A DNA stretch of 64,000 nt from an uncultured Sphingomonadaceae bacterium (GTDB lineage Bacteria; Pseudomonadota; Alphaproteobacteria; Sphingomonadales; Sphingomonadaceae). Both the position numbers and the translations under genes were made by a program. The stretch covers positions 186,001-250,000 of the forward strand of contig CANLUL010000002.1 of the NCBI GenBank assembly GCA_947494305.1. The letters run 5' to 3'. The stretch's first letter is position 1; the number at the start of each line of letters is the position of its first letter. Below the pieces are notes generated by a model, which was not told the DNA's origin, searched no databases, and saw only the letters and a list, made by a program, of their open reading frames with translations. Below, in pieces: positions 8,677-18,195 of the stretch.

Positions 8677-9825
8677 ATGACTGAAGTAACTGTCCAGCAA
8701 CCGCTTGCAGGTATCAAGGTCGTCGAGTTTTCCACTATGATCACCGCCTCGCTAGCGGCAATGATGTTCGCGCAACAGGGCGCCGATGTCATCAAAGTCG
8801 AACCTCCGGGCATTGGTGATCCGATGCGCTGGATGGGTAGTCAGAAAGACGGTATTTCAGCCTTATTCAACAATTGTAATCGTGCCAAACGCTCGATCAC
8901 ACTTGATCTAAAATCAAAAGAAGGGGTCGCGGCGGCGCGAAAACTCTGCCTTGATGCCGATATCGTCATCCACAATTATCGCCCCGGCGTCATGGACCGG
9001 CTAGGACTGGGCAGCGAGCAACTGCGCGCCGAAAAACCGGAGTTGATTTACTGCGCAATTACTGGCTTCGGCCATGAAGGTCCGATGGCCGGTCGGCCAG
9101 CTTATGACCATGTTGTGCAAGCGATGGCGGGCTTCATGACATTGCAGGGACACCCTGATGATTTCGCTTATGTCAAAACCCTAATCTGCGATAAAGTAAC
9201 CGCCTATACCGCAGCGCAAGCCATAACGGCGGCCTTGTTTGCGCGGGAGCGAATTGGCGTAGGACAGCATATCGATTTATCGATGCTGGAAAGCTGTATC
9301 GCCTTTCTTTGGCCCGATGGCGGTATGCATGTCACGTTGTTCGGTGAGGATGTAACGCACGGTGCGCCATTTGCAGACTATTATCAGTATCCCGTCCGAA
9401 CTACAGATGGTGCCGTTGCCTTTGCGGCCATGACCGATGAACACTGGGACATTGTTTTTGATGTAATCAAACGCCCAGACCTCAAACTGGAAGAGAAGTT
9501 TCGCGGCATGGCCAACCGGAGTATAAACATAGGTGAACTGGCCCAGATAGTAGCTAAGGAAAAACCCGGCCGATCGACCGATGAGATCGTCTCCTATTTT
9601 GCCCTGCATGATGTTCCTGCAGCGCCATGTATTGCCCTCCAAGATCTTCCTAACCATGAACAGATTATCGCACTGTCGGCATTTGAGGATGAAGATCATT
9701 CCCTTTTGGGGCCGGTACGCAATGTCGGTGCACCGCAACGGTTTGGTGGTCAGCGTCTTCCGCCTTCAGGGGGATCGCCAGCACTGGGTCAACATACCGA
9801 TGAAATTTTGGAATCAATCAAATAG
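8677..9825 (+). CDS. CaiB/BaiF family (class III) CoA transferase
   Basis: A 382-residue class III CoA transferase. The N-terminal IKVVEFSTMITASLAAMMFAQ and DVIKVEPPGIGDPMR segments and the PAYDHVVQAMAGFM motif, which carries the usual catalytic aspartate, are visible. Such enzymes move CoA between carboxylic acids, or racemise 2-methylacyl-CoAs in the AMACR branch. Eleven bases separate it from the preceding gene, with a purine-rich ribosome site (gaggagaaaga). In this operon it could activate a substrate acid or recycle CoA from an end product. Confidence 0.87.
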   Translation: MTEVTVQQPLAGIKVVEFSTMITASLAAMMFAQQGADVIKVEPPGIGDPMRWMGSQKDGISALFNNCNRAKRSITLDLKSKEGVAAARKLCLDADIVIHNYRPGVMDRLGLGSEQLRAEKPELIYCAITGFGHEGPMAGRPAYDHVVQAMAGFMTLQGHPDDFAYVKTLICDKVTAYTAAQAITAALFARERIGVGQHIDLSMLESCIAFLWPDGGMHVTLFGEDVTHGAPFADYYQYPVRTTDGAVAFAAMTDEHWDIVFDVIKRPDLKLEEKFRGMANRSINIGELAQIVAKEKPGRSTDEIVSYFALHDVPAAPCIALQDLPNHEQIIALSAFEDEDHSLLGPVRNVGAPQRFGGQRLPPSGGSPALGQHTDEILESIK

Positions 9826-9834
9826 GATTTGCTC

Positions 9835-10641
9835 ATGATGCAACAAGCGCAGGATTTTCTGACCGAAAGCGAAGATATTTACAATCTGGTTTCGGACCTG
9901 TCCGAAGAACAGATGGAAGCAGAGACCGGTTTCAAATCCTGGACGATAAATGCAATCCTCCGCCACCTGCATCTCTGGAATATGGCGGCCTACTGGTCGC
10001 TCACCGAACCCGAAAAATTTCATGCGTTCATGAAAGAAGCAATGGGGAGTATGAAACCTGGTAGCTCGATGCGGCATTTCGAAAAAGACTATCTGGATGG
10101 ATTGGAAGGACAAGAACTGCTCAAGACATGGCGTGATTTCTTTCGGAATATGGCACCTGAATTTGGCGCGGCAGATCCTTCGGCACGTGTAGAATGGGCC
10201 GGCCCATCGATGAGCGTACGCAGTTCGATTACAGCGCGCCTGATGGAAAACTGGTCACATGCACAGGCGATATATGACGCACTGGGCGAAGTTCGGCAGA
10301 ATAAGGACCATATCCGAAATGTCGTGATGATCGGTCTCAACACCTATGGCTGGACGTTCAAAGTCAATGGCGAGGAAGCGCCGCAACCAGTGCCATATTT
10401 AAGACTGACCGCACCATCCGGTGAAATCTGGGAATATGGCGATCCCAATGAGGAAGAGAAAATCGAAGGCCCAGCCGAGGAATTTTGTCAGGTCGTTACC
10501 CAGTGCCGCAACATCGCCGATACCGATCTGGACGTTACAGGACCGAATGCCACCAAATGGATGTCCATTGCGCAATGTTTTGCCGGACCACCGGAAACAC
10601 CGCCAGCACCGGGCACGCGTTCTATCGCCAAGGCGGCCTGA
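9835..10641 (+). CDS. TIGR03084-family (DinB-like) protein
   Basis: The 268-residue protein matches what I recall of the TIGR03084 family: an N-terminal four-helix DinB/maleylpyruvate-isomerase-like fold (FKSWTINAILRHLHLWNMAA), then WAGPSMSVRSSITARLMENW with SHAQAIYD, and a smaller C-terminal domain. Histidines in HLHLW and SHAQ could bind a metal. No reaction is established. ATG 9835, eight bases after AGGA, is preferred over an in-frame TTG at 9829. Its position inside an acyl-CoA operon is typical of the family in actinobacteria and sphingomonads. Confidence 0.75.
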   Translation: MMQQAQDFLTESEDIYNLVSDLSEEQMEAETGFKSWTINAILRHLHLWNMAAYWSLTEPEKFHAFMKEAMGSMKPGSSMRHFEKDYLDGLEGQELLKTWRDFFRNMAPEFGAADPSARVEWAGPSMSVRSSITARLMENWSHAQAIYDALGEVRQNKDHIRNVVMIGLNTYGWTFKVNGEEAPQPVPYLRLTAPSGEIWEYGDPNEEEKIEGPAEEFCQVVTQCRNIADTDLDVTGPNATKWMSIAQCFAGPPETPPAPGTRSIAKAA

Positions 10642-10720
10642 TATCTATCAACCAATACGGGTCTAACCCTTGCGAATCATTGGGATTCGCTTATCGTCCC
10701 TCTAAAAGGGAGAGACTCTG

Positions 10721-12364
10721 ATGACTTGGCAGATGGCAAATATCTGGGAAAATATCGCTGCGGCTATTCCTGATAAACCGGCAATTGTTGATGGCGACAA
10801 ACGCTATAGTTGGTCAGAATATGAAAATCGGGCGGCGCGTGTTGCACAAATATTGACGGATCATGGTATAGAAGCCGGGGCCAAGCTCTCTATCTACGCA
10901 TATAACTCTTCGGAATATATGGAAGCCCAATTCGGAGCATTTAAAGCCCGTGTCTGTCCCGTCAATGTCAACTATCGCTATCTAGAGGCAGAGCTCACGC
11001 ATGTCATCAACAACAGCGATAGCGAAGCAATCATCTATCAGGCGCAATTTGCTCCCAGACTGGCCGCTATCCGGGAAAATCTTGATCAAGTGAAACTGTT
11101 CCTGGAAATAGATGATGGTTCGGGCGAGCATCTTGACGGCTCCGTTCCCTATGAAACAACATTGCAGCAAACCGCACCGATGCCTACCATCGAACGATCT
11201 GACGACGATCTTTACATGCTCTACACCGGTGGGACGACCGGCATGCCCAAAGGGGTCATGTACGATCATAAGACTTTCGCCAGCGCCTTGTTCGCCAAAG
11301 GCTTTGAAATGCGCGAAATGACTTTGCCCACACAAGCCAGCGATTTCGGTCCGTTGGTCCAGAAGCTGCACGAAGCCGGAATGGCTGGCCGATCGATTCC
11401 AGCCTGCCCGATTATGCATGGAACCGGCATGTGGATTGGCGCTATGATTCCGCATAGCCTGGGCGGCTGTGTCGTCTTATTCGATAACAAACATTTTGAT
11501 CCGGCTGCACTATGGGAATTGGTTGAGCGGGAGAAAGTTACCGACCTGACCATCGTTGGCGATGTTTTTGCCAAACCGCTGCTCGCTGTTCTGGACGAAG
11601 CACAGACTTCCGGAAAAAGCTACGATCTGTCGTCGCTGCAAATGATGGGATCCTCCGGTGTGATGTGGTCCACCGAGGTTAAGCGAGGCTTGCTTGGCCA
11701 CATCAATCAAATGGCAATTGTCGATAGCATGGGATCGACTGAAGGCAGCATGGGGTCCTCCATCACCACGCTCGAGAATATCGACGTCGACAAAACGGCG
11801 AAGTTCGAAATGAACGACACCACAAAAATCCTCACCGAAGAGGGTAAGCCTGTCGCTCCCGGTTCCGGGGAAATCGGGCTGATTTGCAATGGCGGAATGG
11901 TTCCCTTGGGTTACTATAAGGATGAAAAGAAAAGCGCCGAAACTTTCAAGACGTTCGACGGTACGCGTTATTCGATTCCAGGTGATTTCGCGACGGTGGA
12001 GGCCGATGGCACGATAACCTTGCTTGGCCGCGGATCGATTTGCATCAATAGCGGCGGTGAAAAAATCTTCCCGGAAGAAGTCGAAGAAGCGCTTAAGACC
12101 CATGACAGTGTCTATGACTGTTTGGTTGTGGGTGTCCCCGACGATCGATTTGGCGAGCGCGTTACCGCCGTGCTCTCGACTACGGATGGACACGAGCTGA
12201 ATGAGGATGAACTGAACGCGCATGTGCGCTCGCAACTGGCCGCCTATAAGTCTCCGAAATCTATTGTGAAAGTAGACCAGGTTCCCCGGGCAGCCAATGG
12301 CAAGGCTGGCTACAAGGAAGCCAAGGAGATTGCTGTAAACGCAGTAAATCTTGAGATGGCTTGA
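10721..12364 (+). CDS. AMP-dependent acyl-CoA synthetase/ligase
   Basis: A 547-residue ANL-superfamily adenylating enzyme. The nucleotide-binding loop YTGGTTGMPKGVMYD is near residue 170, followed by a DSMGSTEGS A5-like motif, YSIPGDFATVEADG (A7/A8 region), and a C-terminal lid with PRAANGKAGYKEAKE containing the catalytic lysine. It activates a carboxylic acid to its CoA thioester with ATP. It lies 79 bases behind the TIGR03084 gene, so it may have its own promoter. It probably supplies the CoA ester used by the upstream enzymes; chain length cannot be read from the sequence. Confidence 0.88.
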   Translation: MTWQMANIWENIAAAIPDKPAIVDGDKRYSWSEYENRAARVAQILTDHGIEAGAKLSIYAYNSSEYMEAQFGAFKARVCPVNVNYRYLEAELTHVINNSDSEAIIYQAQFAPRLAAIRENLDQVKLFLEIDDGSGEHLDGSVPYETTLQQTAPMPTIERSDDDLYMLYTGGTTGMPKGVMYDHKTFASALFAKGFEMREMTLPTQASDFGPLVQKLHEAGMAGRSIPACPIMHGTGMWIGAMIPHSLGGCVVLFDNKHFDPAALWELVEREKVTDLTIVGDVFAKPLLAVLDEAQTSGKSYDLSSLQMMGSSGVMWSTEVKRGLLGHINQMAIVDSMGSTEGSMGSSITTLENIDVDKTAKFEMNDTTKILTEEGKPVAPGSGEIGLICNGGMVPLGYYKDEKKSAETFKTFDGTRYSIPGDFATVEADGTITLLGRGSICINSGGEKIFPEEVEEALKTHDSVYDCLVVGVPDDRFGERVTAVLSTTDGHELNEDELNAHVRSQLAAYKSPKSIVKVDQVPRAANGKAGYKEAKEIAVNAVNLEMA

Positions 12365-12456
12365 CGAGGCCCGACTTTCTCAAGGTCAACATCGCTCAGA
12401 AACTGTTCCAGCAAAAAAAGTTGACCTGGTCGGCCTAATGATTCCATGCCGATCCG

Positions 12457-13365
12457 GTGAAGGTACAACTCATCTATAATCCTGCATCGGGCACACATAG
12501 CGACCTGAATCTCGAAAATCTGCGGCTGGCCTTTCAAGCTTGCAGTGCCGAGGTGGCTGTTACGGAAACCTCAATCGAAGGTGACGTGGCTTTTGAACCG
12601 GGTTGTGATTTGGTCTGTGTTTCCGGAGGCGATGGCGCGCTTAGGCTTGTAGTGCGGGCAGCGGTGCGCGCAAAACTATCCGCTCCCATCTGTGTCTACC
12701 CCGCCGGTACGGTCAATTTGATAGCCAAAGAAATCGGCTATTCATCCGACCCGGGAAAATTTGCCAGTTCTGCTATAGCGGGATTGATAAAGGGAGACAC
12801 CGCCAGACTCTCCGCCCCTGTCATTGTCTACGATGATCAAGCCTTTGTCGCATGCCTCAGCGCTGGCCCTGATGGTCTTGCTGTTGCTGGTCATAGTCCG
12901 GCGTTGAAAAAACGGTTGGGCGGAATGGCTTATGCAATAGCAGCGATGAAGCTTCTCTATTCCTGGCCGCTTTGTCGGTTCGAGTTGGAAGTGAAGCAAG
13001 AAGATCTATCGATCAGGGCGCTTTCCTGCGAGGCTTTTTATATTGCCAAGGGTCGTCATTATGCCGGCAACTGGTCGCTTGCACAGGAAGCCCGGTTGCA
13101 ATCCGATCAGTTTTATCTGCTGGCGCTGCGGGTGGCCAGACGCAGACATTTTCTGCGCTTCATTTTGCAAATTGCCATGGGTCGCGATCCAGCCGCCCTA
13201 AAGTTTGTCGAGAAAATGGCGACGCGATCACTGGTTCTGAAGTCCCACGCGCCAGAAGAAGCATCGCGCGCTTTTCAAATTGATGGGGATGTATTGCCCC
13301 ATCCCGTAGGAAAAGTAAAAATGCTTGATGAATCAATCACTTACTGCATACCAGTAGATGACTGA
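12457..13365 (+). CDS. diacylglycerol kinase catalytic-domain lipid kinase family protein
   Basis: The 302-residue protein starts at GTG. The YegS/DAGK fold is shown by VQLIYNPASGTHSDLN at the N-terminus, the VSGGDGALRLVV nucleotide-binding loop near 55-65 and YPAGTVNLIAKEIGY near 85-100. The family phosphorylates lipids such as diacylglycerol or sphingoid bases at the membrane; the substrate here is unknown. The family's usual PLGTGN is PAGTVN here, a variation that could affect catalysis. It lies 92 bases behind the synthetase gene, and its stop codon directly abuts the stop of the convergent hydrolase gene. Confidence 0.75.
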   Translation: MKVQLIYNPASGTHSDLNLENLRLAFQACSAEVAVTETSIEGDVAFEPGCDLVCVSGGDGALRLVVRAAVRAKLSAPICVYPAGTVNLIAKEIGYSSDPGKFASSAIAGLIKGDTARLSAPVIVYDDQAFVACLSAGPDGLAVAGHSPALKKRLGGMAYAIAAMKLLYSWPLCRFELEVKQEDLSIRALSCEAFYIAKGRHYAGNWSLAQEARLQSDQFYLLALRVARRRHFLRFILQIAMGRDPAALKFVEKMATRSLVLKSHAPEEASRAFQIDGDVLPHPVGKVKMLDESITYCIPVDD

Positions 13366-14271
13366 TTAGGCCGGGACCGCCATAACGTCTTGACAATGTT
13401 CAGCGATCATTGCGGTCAATTCCGGAATCTTGCTCACAGGCAGGTCATGGGCCATCCCGTCCACCAGTTGAAAGCGGGAGCCAGCAATGTTGGATGCGAT
13501 ATCCTGCCCACAAGCAGCAGGGATCAGCGGATCATCAGCACCATGAATAACCAATGTCGGCACCGTGATGCGCTGGGCGACTGGCCGAAGATTTCCGGAT
13601 TCAATAATAGCGGCCATCTGCCGTTTTGGACCTGCTGGATAGAAGCTTCTTTCTTGCGCCAGTTTCATCATCTCACGTCGCTCTTCGGAACGGCTGCGCC
13701 CTTCTTCAGAGGCGATCAGCTGAGAAAAGGCCATGCCCAATTCCAACGCTTCTTCAGGAGTTTTGGCCTTTGTTCGCGCTGTTTTAAACAATACCTTGCG
13801 GACCTCTGCGCTCGCGCCAGGTAGGTCGGGCGCATTGGTGGAGGACATAACCGCGGTAAAGGACAGCACCCGGTCAGAATGATCAGCCGCTACCAATTGA
13901 CCGATCATCCCACCCATCGACGCGCCAACTATATGTGCCTTGTCGATATTAAGCGCATCCAATACGCCCACCGCATCCGCTGCCATGTCGCTGAGCGTGT
14001 AAGACGCAATTTTTCGATTTGGGAAAAAGCGTTTTCCAATCATCTGCCGGATCGGATGTGGTGCCTTCATGTTGTCAAATTTGTGGGACAAACCAACATC
14101 GCGATTGTCGAAGCGCACCACCCGAAACCCTTTAGAAACAAGGCCTTCCACGAAGTCCAGCGGCCAGTATATCATCTGTGCGGTATACCCCATAATCAGC
14201 AAAATCGCTGGATCTTTGGGATTTCCAAAATCTTCTACTTCGACATTAATGCCATTGGCCATGACTTGCAT
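13366..14271 (-). CDS. alpha/beta-fold hydrolase
   Basis: A 301-residue soluble alpha/beta hydrolase. The nucleophile elbow is GASMGG (serine near residue 119). The oxyanion strand AILLIMGYTAQ, an acid residue in IHGADDPLIP and a histidine in DGMAHDLP complete the expected triad. No signal peptide is visible. Family relatives hydrolyse esters or lactones, or act as haloperoxidase-like enzymes; the substrate cannot be predicted. The gene follows the usher gene on the same strand 66 bases away but may be transcribed independently. Confidence 0.82.
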   Translation of the reverse strand: MQVMANGINVEVEDFGNPKDPAILLIMGYTAQMIYWPLDFVEGLVSKGFRVVRFDNRDVGLSHKFDNMKAPHPIRQMIGKRFFPNRKIASYTLSDMAADAVGVLDALNIDKAHIVGASMGGMIGQLVAADHSDRVLSFTAVMSSTNAPDLPGASAEVRKVLFKTARTKAKTPEEALELGMAFSQLIASEEGRSRSEERREMMKLAQERSFYPAGPKRQMAAIIESGNLRPVAQRITVPTLVIHGADDPLIPAACGQDIASNIAGSRFQLVDGMAHDLPVSKIPELTAMIAEHCQDVMAVPA

Positions 14272-14337
14272 ATTCTACGCTTTCCGTGCTTGTGAAGCGC
14301 TAGCCGTATCACATGCAGATTGAAGCGCAAGCGCGGA

Positions 14338-17073
14338 TTATGGGGTGTTTTCAACCTCGATCCTGGCTGCCATTACCGCGTCCAGCGCGGCCACCACTGC
14401 ACCCATTCGAGCAATCTGATTATCTTCGTCCACCGTTACCGGTTTTCCAATAGCGGTTGAAACACGCAATGCCTGGGCGGATAGCTTCTCGATACGCAGG
14501 CGATATTGCCCATAGGGAACGCCATCAAACAGGAAGAAACCATCGAATTCCGTACGAGTCTCTCGTACAACGCGACCCTCAAGATCCAACAGCTCCAATC
14601 CAACACCAGGTAGCGATCCTCCACCGGGTTTCACCAAGCTACCTTCTACTTCTCCAGCAGAAACCAGCGGCAATTCTACTGTCATTGCAATGCCCGGGCG
14701 CGGCGTGATCACAACGCCTGGGAGAGAAGGCTGAACATAAGGATCAGTCAAACTGGAAGCATCAACCCCGATCAATATCGGACGGAACGGTTGAAGATTA
14801 TCGATAATCGCACGACCACTTGCATCGGTTGGAGACAAAGCCGTTGTCTGTCCCGCCGTCAGTTCTACATTTTCTTCAAGCGGCTCATGGGGTTGCCTGA
14901 TCCCATCCCGGTTTTCATCCCGAAACACAATAGCAAGCGCCTGGCCGCTAGCGGCCAGTTTATTGCTTGAGAACCGGAACTTTCCATTGCGTGGGTCGGG
15001 GCCTAGGCTGAAGGAAAGGTTGAGACCAGCCGCAACTGATCCATCCGTCGCAGCTTCAGCTGTTGCGGTGAGCGCGAATTTGTCAAATCGCCGAATAATT
15101 CCCACACCCATTCGTCCACGATCAAGCTGCGCGTCATAGCCGAGTTCAACCCGCCAATCAGATCGCTCGCCCGCGCGCCATTCGCCGGTAAAATTGACTC
15201 TTTCAAACTGTTTTTCGGGCGCCAACCTGTAGCTGGCCTCACCACGCAGTCTGACCCGCCCTATTCGGCCACTAGCTTGCAATCGCGTTGATACTCTGTC
15301 GGGTGGATCTGGCCCAAAGTCACTGAATCTCTTCTCCCAGTTTAACTCTCCGGTCAGAGAAAAGCGTTTGAAATTTATCGACGTTCGGCCAGTAATGTCC
15401 AACGCATCGAATCCACGATCGCGGGCTTCATATTGAGCCTCAATATGGAACGGAACGACTTTGTCACCCAGCTTGAAATTATGATCCAGGGATAATCGAT
15501 GCAGTCCGTTCACGTTACGTTCGATTCGATCGGAGATAAATCCTCCCTGCGCCCATATGGTTTCGGCGGTTATATAAGTTTTTCCTAATCCTCCGATCAA
15601 TTGACTGCGGAAAGCAGTGCCTCCCTCCAGATTCGACGAAGCCGATAGCTCAAGCAACGCGGGCCCAACTGCTCGCCGGACCGAACCTTCGAGATAATTA
15701 AATCTCGTATCATCGATATTCAGACTGAACAGTGATGCCGCAACGGACGTCTTGGAGTTAAGTCCGCGTTCCAGGCCAAAACCGCCCCGCCAGCCCGCTT
15801 GCCGAAGGTTTGAAAAACCATTTAGGTTGATCAAATCCTTTCCGGCTTCGTGAACGCCGGCCCAATAGTAGGTTTTCCGCGGTGGAATGGAGTCCAGCCC
15901 AACCGGTATTTCTTTCACATCCCGTCGAATCTGCCCCTGCGGGCCATATAGAACAACCTCAAACCGGTTCTGACCATAGAGAAGCGGTACATCGACAAAT
16001 TCATAACGGCCATCCGCTCGGTTATCTGCAAAAGCCAAAAGCTGTCCGTTGCGATACAGTTCCGCATCCCATCCACTAGGCAATTCTCCGCGGAAACTGG
16101 TCCGATCAAAACTGTCGGGGCGATCTACAGGACGATTGGTAACAAATCCGCCCCGTCCCACAGTGCTCTGAGACACTAAGGGCGTAGAAACTGTCGAAAC
16201 ATCACCCAGAGCAAAGTGGGTCGCCTTTAACGGCCCCAGCAGATCTCCCTTTGGATCGGTTCGATAAGCGCGGAGACGAAGTGATTCGGGTATACCGCTG
16301 TTGTCAGACGACAATCGGGCATCAAATGAAGCTTTGCCAAGCTCTCCAGATGCAAACAGCTCGTAACGGGCATCAAATTGTTGTCCGGAGCGCTTGTCAC
16401 GCAGTCCACCAACGGAAACCACGGCATCAACGGACGGTGTTCGCCATATTTTATACGGTTCGCTGGATTGCGGAAGGCTAGAAAGGTCAAAATTCCTGCG
16501 TGGCCGGATTTTCGCAGCGCGATCTTTGCGTTCCATTGCTTGCTGAAACGGTAATTTCCGCTCTGATTCCAGTATTAGCAGTGCATTTGATAGATCCGGC
16601 TTAAAATTCACATCGAACCACTTGGATAGGCTCTTCACATTGATGCACCAGCCCTCTGGCGTGTCGTAAATCTCACCGGAGGCAAGCTTTTTCTTTGTGT
16701 TCACCTTTTGTACTGTATTGGCATCACGCTCGATGATGAGTGTTTCGCGTTCCGCAAAGACCCAACCAGTTGCGCGGCGCGACTTCTTGTCCAAACGGAC
16801 CGGTAGATCGAGTGCCATGATCACATCAGCAAAGTCTGCACATACGCCTTTATCGGTTTGATAACCGCGAATACCGTCTCCCAGCCTGTATTTACCAGAG
16901 CGCAGGTCAAAAAGCAGAGCATCATCGTCATTGGCAGTCCAACCAGACGTAGATTGCGCCTGGGCAGTCCCTGAAAACAGCGAAGCCGCCGGAATCAAGG
17001 CGATTCCTGCGGCTAGAACAAGCGGTTTTAGGCGCTTGAATAAGGGCTGTTTATATCGTTTCAGGAAAGTCAT
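14338..17073 (-). CDS. chaperone/usher-type outer-membrane usher with C-terminal carboxypeptidase-regulatory-like domain
   Basis: The 911-residue protein has a signal peptide ending near SGTAQAQ. An N-terminal region carries two cysteines (KGVCADFADV, EGWCINV), and a middle segment is rich in alternating beta-barrel strands. The DGRYEFVDVPLLYGQNRF and LYGPQGQIRRDVKEIPVG segments are typical of CS1/TcfC-type ushers. A C-terminal part follows with an SdrD-B-like calcium-loop segment (FRDENRDGIRQPHEPL) and a carboxypeptidase-regulatory-like domain (TRTEFDGFFLFDGVPYGQYR). Ushers form the outer-membrane pore through which pilus subunits are assembled. It is 39 bases downstream of the chaperone gene, so the two are probably one transcript. 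Adhesion or biofilm is the likely output. Confidence 0.78.
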   Translation of the reverse strand: MTFLKRYKQPLFKRLKPLVLAAGIALIPAASLFSGTAQAQSTSGWTANDDDALLFDLRSGKYRLGDGIRGYQTDKGVCADFADVIMALDLPVRLDKKSRRATGWVFAERETLIIERDANTVQKVNTKKKLASGEIYDTPEGWCINVKSLSKWFDVNFKPDLSNALLILESERKLPFQQAMERKDRAAKIRPRRNFDLSSLPQSSEPYKIWRTPSVDAVVSVGGLRDKRSGQQFDARYELFASGELGKASFDARLSSDNSGIPESLRLRAYRTDPKGDLLGPLKATHFALGDVSTVSTPLVSQSTVGRGGFVTNRPVDRPDSFDRTSFRGELPSGWDAELYRNGQLLAFADNRADGRYEFVDVPLLYGQNRFEVVLYGPQGQIRRDVKEIPVGLDSIPPRKTYYWAGVHEAGKDLINLNGFSNLRQAGWRGGFGLERGLNSKTSVAASLFSLNIDDTRFNYLEGSVRRAVGPALLELSASSNLEGGTAFRSQLIGGLGKTYITAETIWAQGGFISDRIERNVNGLHRLSLDHNFKLGDKVVPFHIEAQYEARDRGFDALDITGRTSINFKRFSLTGELNWEKRFSDFGPDPPDRVSTRLQASGRIGRVRLRGEASYRLAPEKQFERVNFTGEWRAGERSDWRVELGYDAQLDRGRMGVGIIRRFDKFALTATAEAATDGSVAAGLNLSFSLGPDPRNGKFRFSSNKLAASGQALAIVFRDENRDGIRQPHEPLEENVELTAGQTTALSPTDASGRAIIDNLQPFRPILIGVDASSLTDPYVQPSLPGVVITPRPGIAMTVELPLVSAGEVEGSLVKPGGGSLPGVGLELLDLEGRVVRETRTEFDGFFLFDGVPYGQYRLRIEKLSAQALRVSTAIGKPVTVDEDNQIARMGAVVAALDAVMAARIEVENTP

Positions 17074-17112
17074 GACACCAATGCGCCAAGCTATCTAACT
17101 GATTCTAAATAC

Positions 17113-17955
17113 TTATCTTAGCACCATTTGCGTTTTGGCAATGAGTCCGCCACCCGAATTTCGTGGTTCATAATATTCTATAGAAACCGGCCCCTTGAGC
17201 TGCTCCGCAATTTCATTTGGAATGGGTAGCGCAACTTTACGACTACTGACTTCTGGATACACAGCGATGCCGCGGGCCACTAACAAAGGTTCATCTAGGC
17301 CAGGCTTGGTAACGCGAATCTCTCCGTACGTTGAGCGATCACCAGACCGACTCAAATCAAACGCAAAGCTCTTCCCTTCTTTGTCTTCCTCGATCCGGCC
17401 ATTGGCTATACCAGCGGTCGCCTGCAGATTGCCCTGGCGCACAATAACCGGGATTGTCACACCATAAATAGGCGTAAGTGCAATCGAAAACCCGCCTTCC
17501 GGATTGGTCTGTTCGGTGACTGATTTCGCTTTTGGTATCGCACGAAACAGCATGTGCACTCTATATTCGCCGTCCGGCAAATCTTGCGGAGCACGAACAC
17601 CGATTCGAATAGCTTGCGGTTGGTTGGGAGGAAGCGTTACGCGGCGAGGCGCATAGCGGATCATTGCTTTTGCGGCCTGCTCAATCTGATTCGCCTCTTC
17701 TGGCGTTACGGCGGTAAGGCGACCTTCTTTGCTCATCCGGCGCAATTCCAGAGAGATTCTATAAGTCGCAGTTTCTGCACCAATATTGTTGAGAATGATT
17801 TCGGTGCCGCGCTGACCATCCAGAACAATACGAGTCGGGGCAACAAGCAAGTCACCTGCCGCCTGCGCTGGTGCTGGCACCATGAACATTGCCGAAGCTG
17901 CGATTGCCGATCCGGCCAAGGCTTTTGATAGGCGTGAAATACTGCTAAAAGTCAT
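17113..17955 (-). CDS. periplasmic pilus chaperone (PapD-like)
   Basis: A 280-residue secreted protein with a signal peptide (ending near PAPAQA) followed by an Ig-like PapD N-domain: LLVAPTRIVLDGQRGTEIIL, then YRISLELRR and RYAPRRVTLPPNQPQAIRIG. A second domain runs to the C-terminus. Such chaperones cap pilin subunits by donor-strand complementation and deliver them to the usher. ATG 17955 is chosen because GGAG lies six bases upstream; another ATG directly adjoins it at 17958. It lies between the pilin-like DUF4402 gene and the usher gene on the same strand. Confidence 0.87.
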   Translation of the reverse strand: MTFSSISRLSKALAGSAIAASAMFMVPAPAQAAGDLLVAPTRIVLDGQRGTEIILNNIGAETATYRISLELRRMSKEGRLTAVTPEEANQIEQAAKAMIRYAPRRVTLPPNQPQAIRIGVRAPQDLPDGEYRVHMLFRAIPKAKSVTEQTNPEGGFSIALTPIYGVTIPVIVRQGNLQATAGIANGRIEEDKEGKSFAFDLSRSGDRSTYGEIRVTKPGLDEPLLVARGIAVYPEVSSRKVALPIPNEIAEQLKGPVSIEYYEPRNSGGGLIAKTQMVLR

Positions 17956-18112
17956 CATAGTCTCCGGACTGGTCGATTTTTCCGGATAGTGCGCTGGTCA
18001 ACACACATATCCCCACATCACTGACTATGCCGAAAGAGGGTTACTAAAGCGCTAACCACACAATGTTTTTAAAGCCAGTTTCAACGCCTCCTCAAAAGTC
18101 CATAGCTGCAAA

Positions 18113-18147
18113 GAAAAACCCGCCCGCAACCATGGGGTGCGGGCGGG
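18113..18147 (-). terminator. strong intrinsic terminator after the pilin-like gene
   Basis: Arms 18119-18131 and 18135-18147 form a 13-bp stem with one A-G mismatch and a 3-nt loop, nearly all GC. On the minus strand it is followed by TTTTTC (complement of 18113-18118). It stands between the pilin gene and the chaperone gene and should keep pilin transcript far more abundant than chaperone/usher transcript. Confidence 0.88.
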
Positions 18148-18195
18148 CTCCAAACTGATATGATGACGAAACTATCGCCAATCATTTGGTGTATA

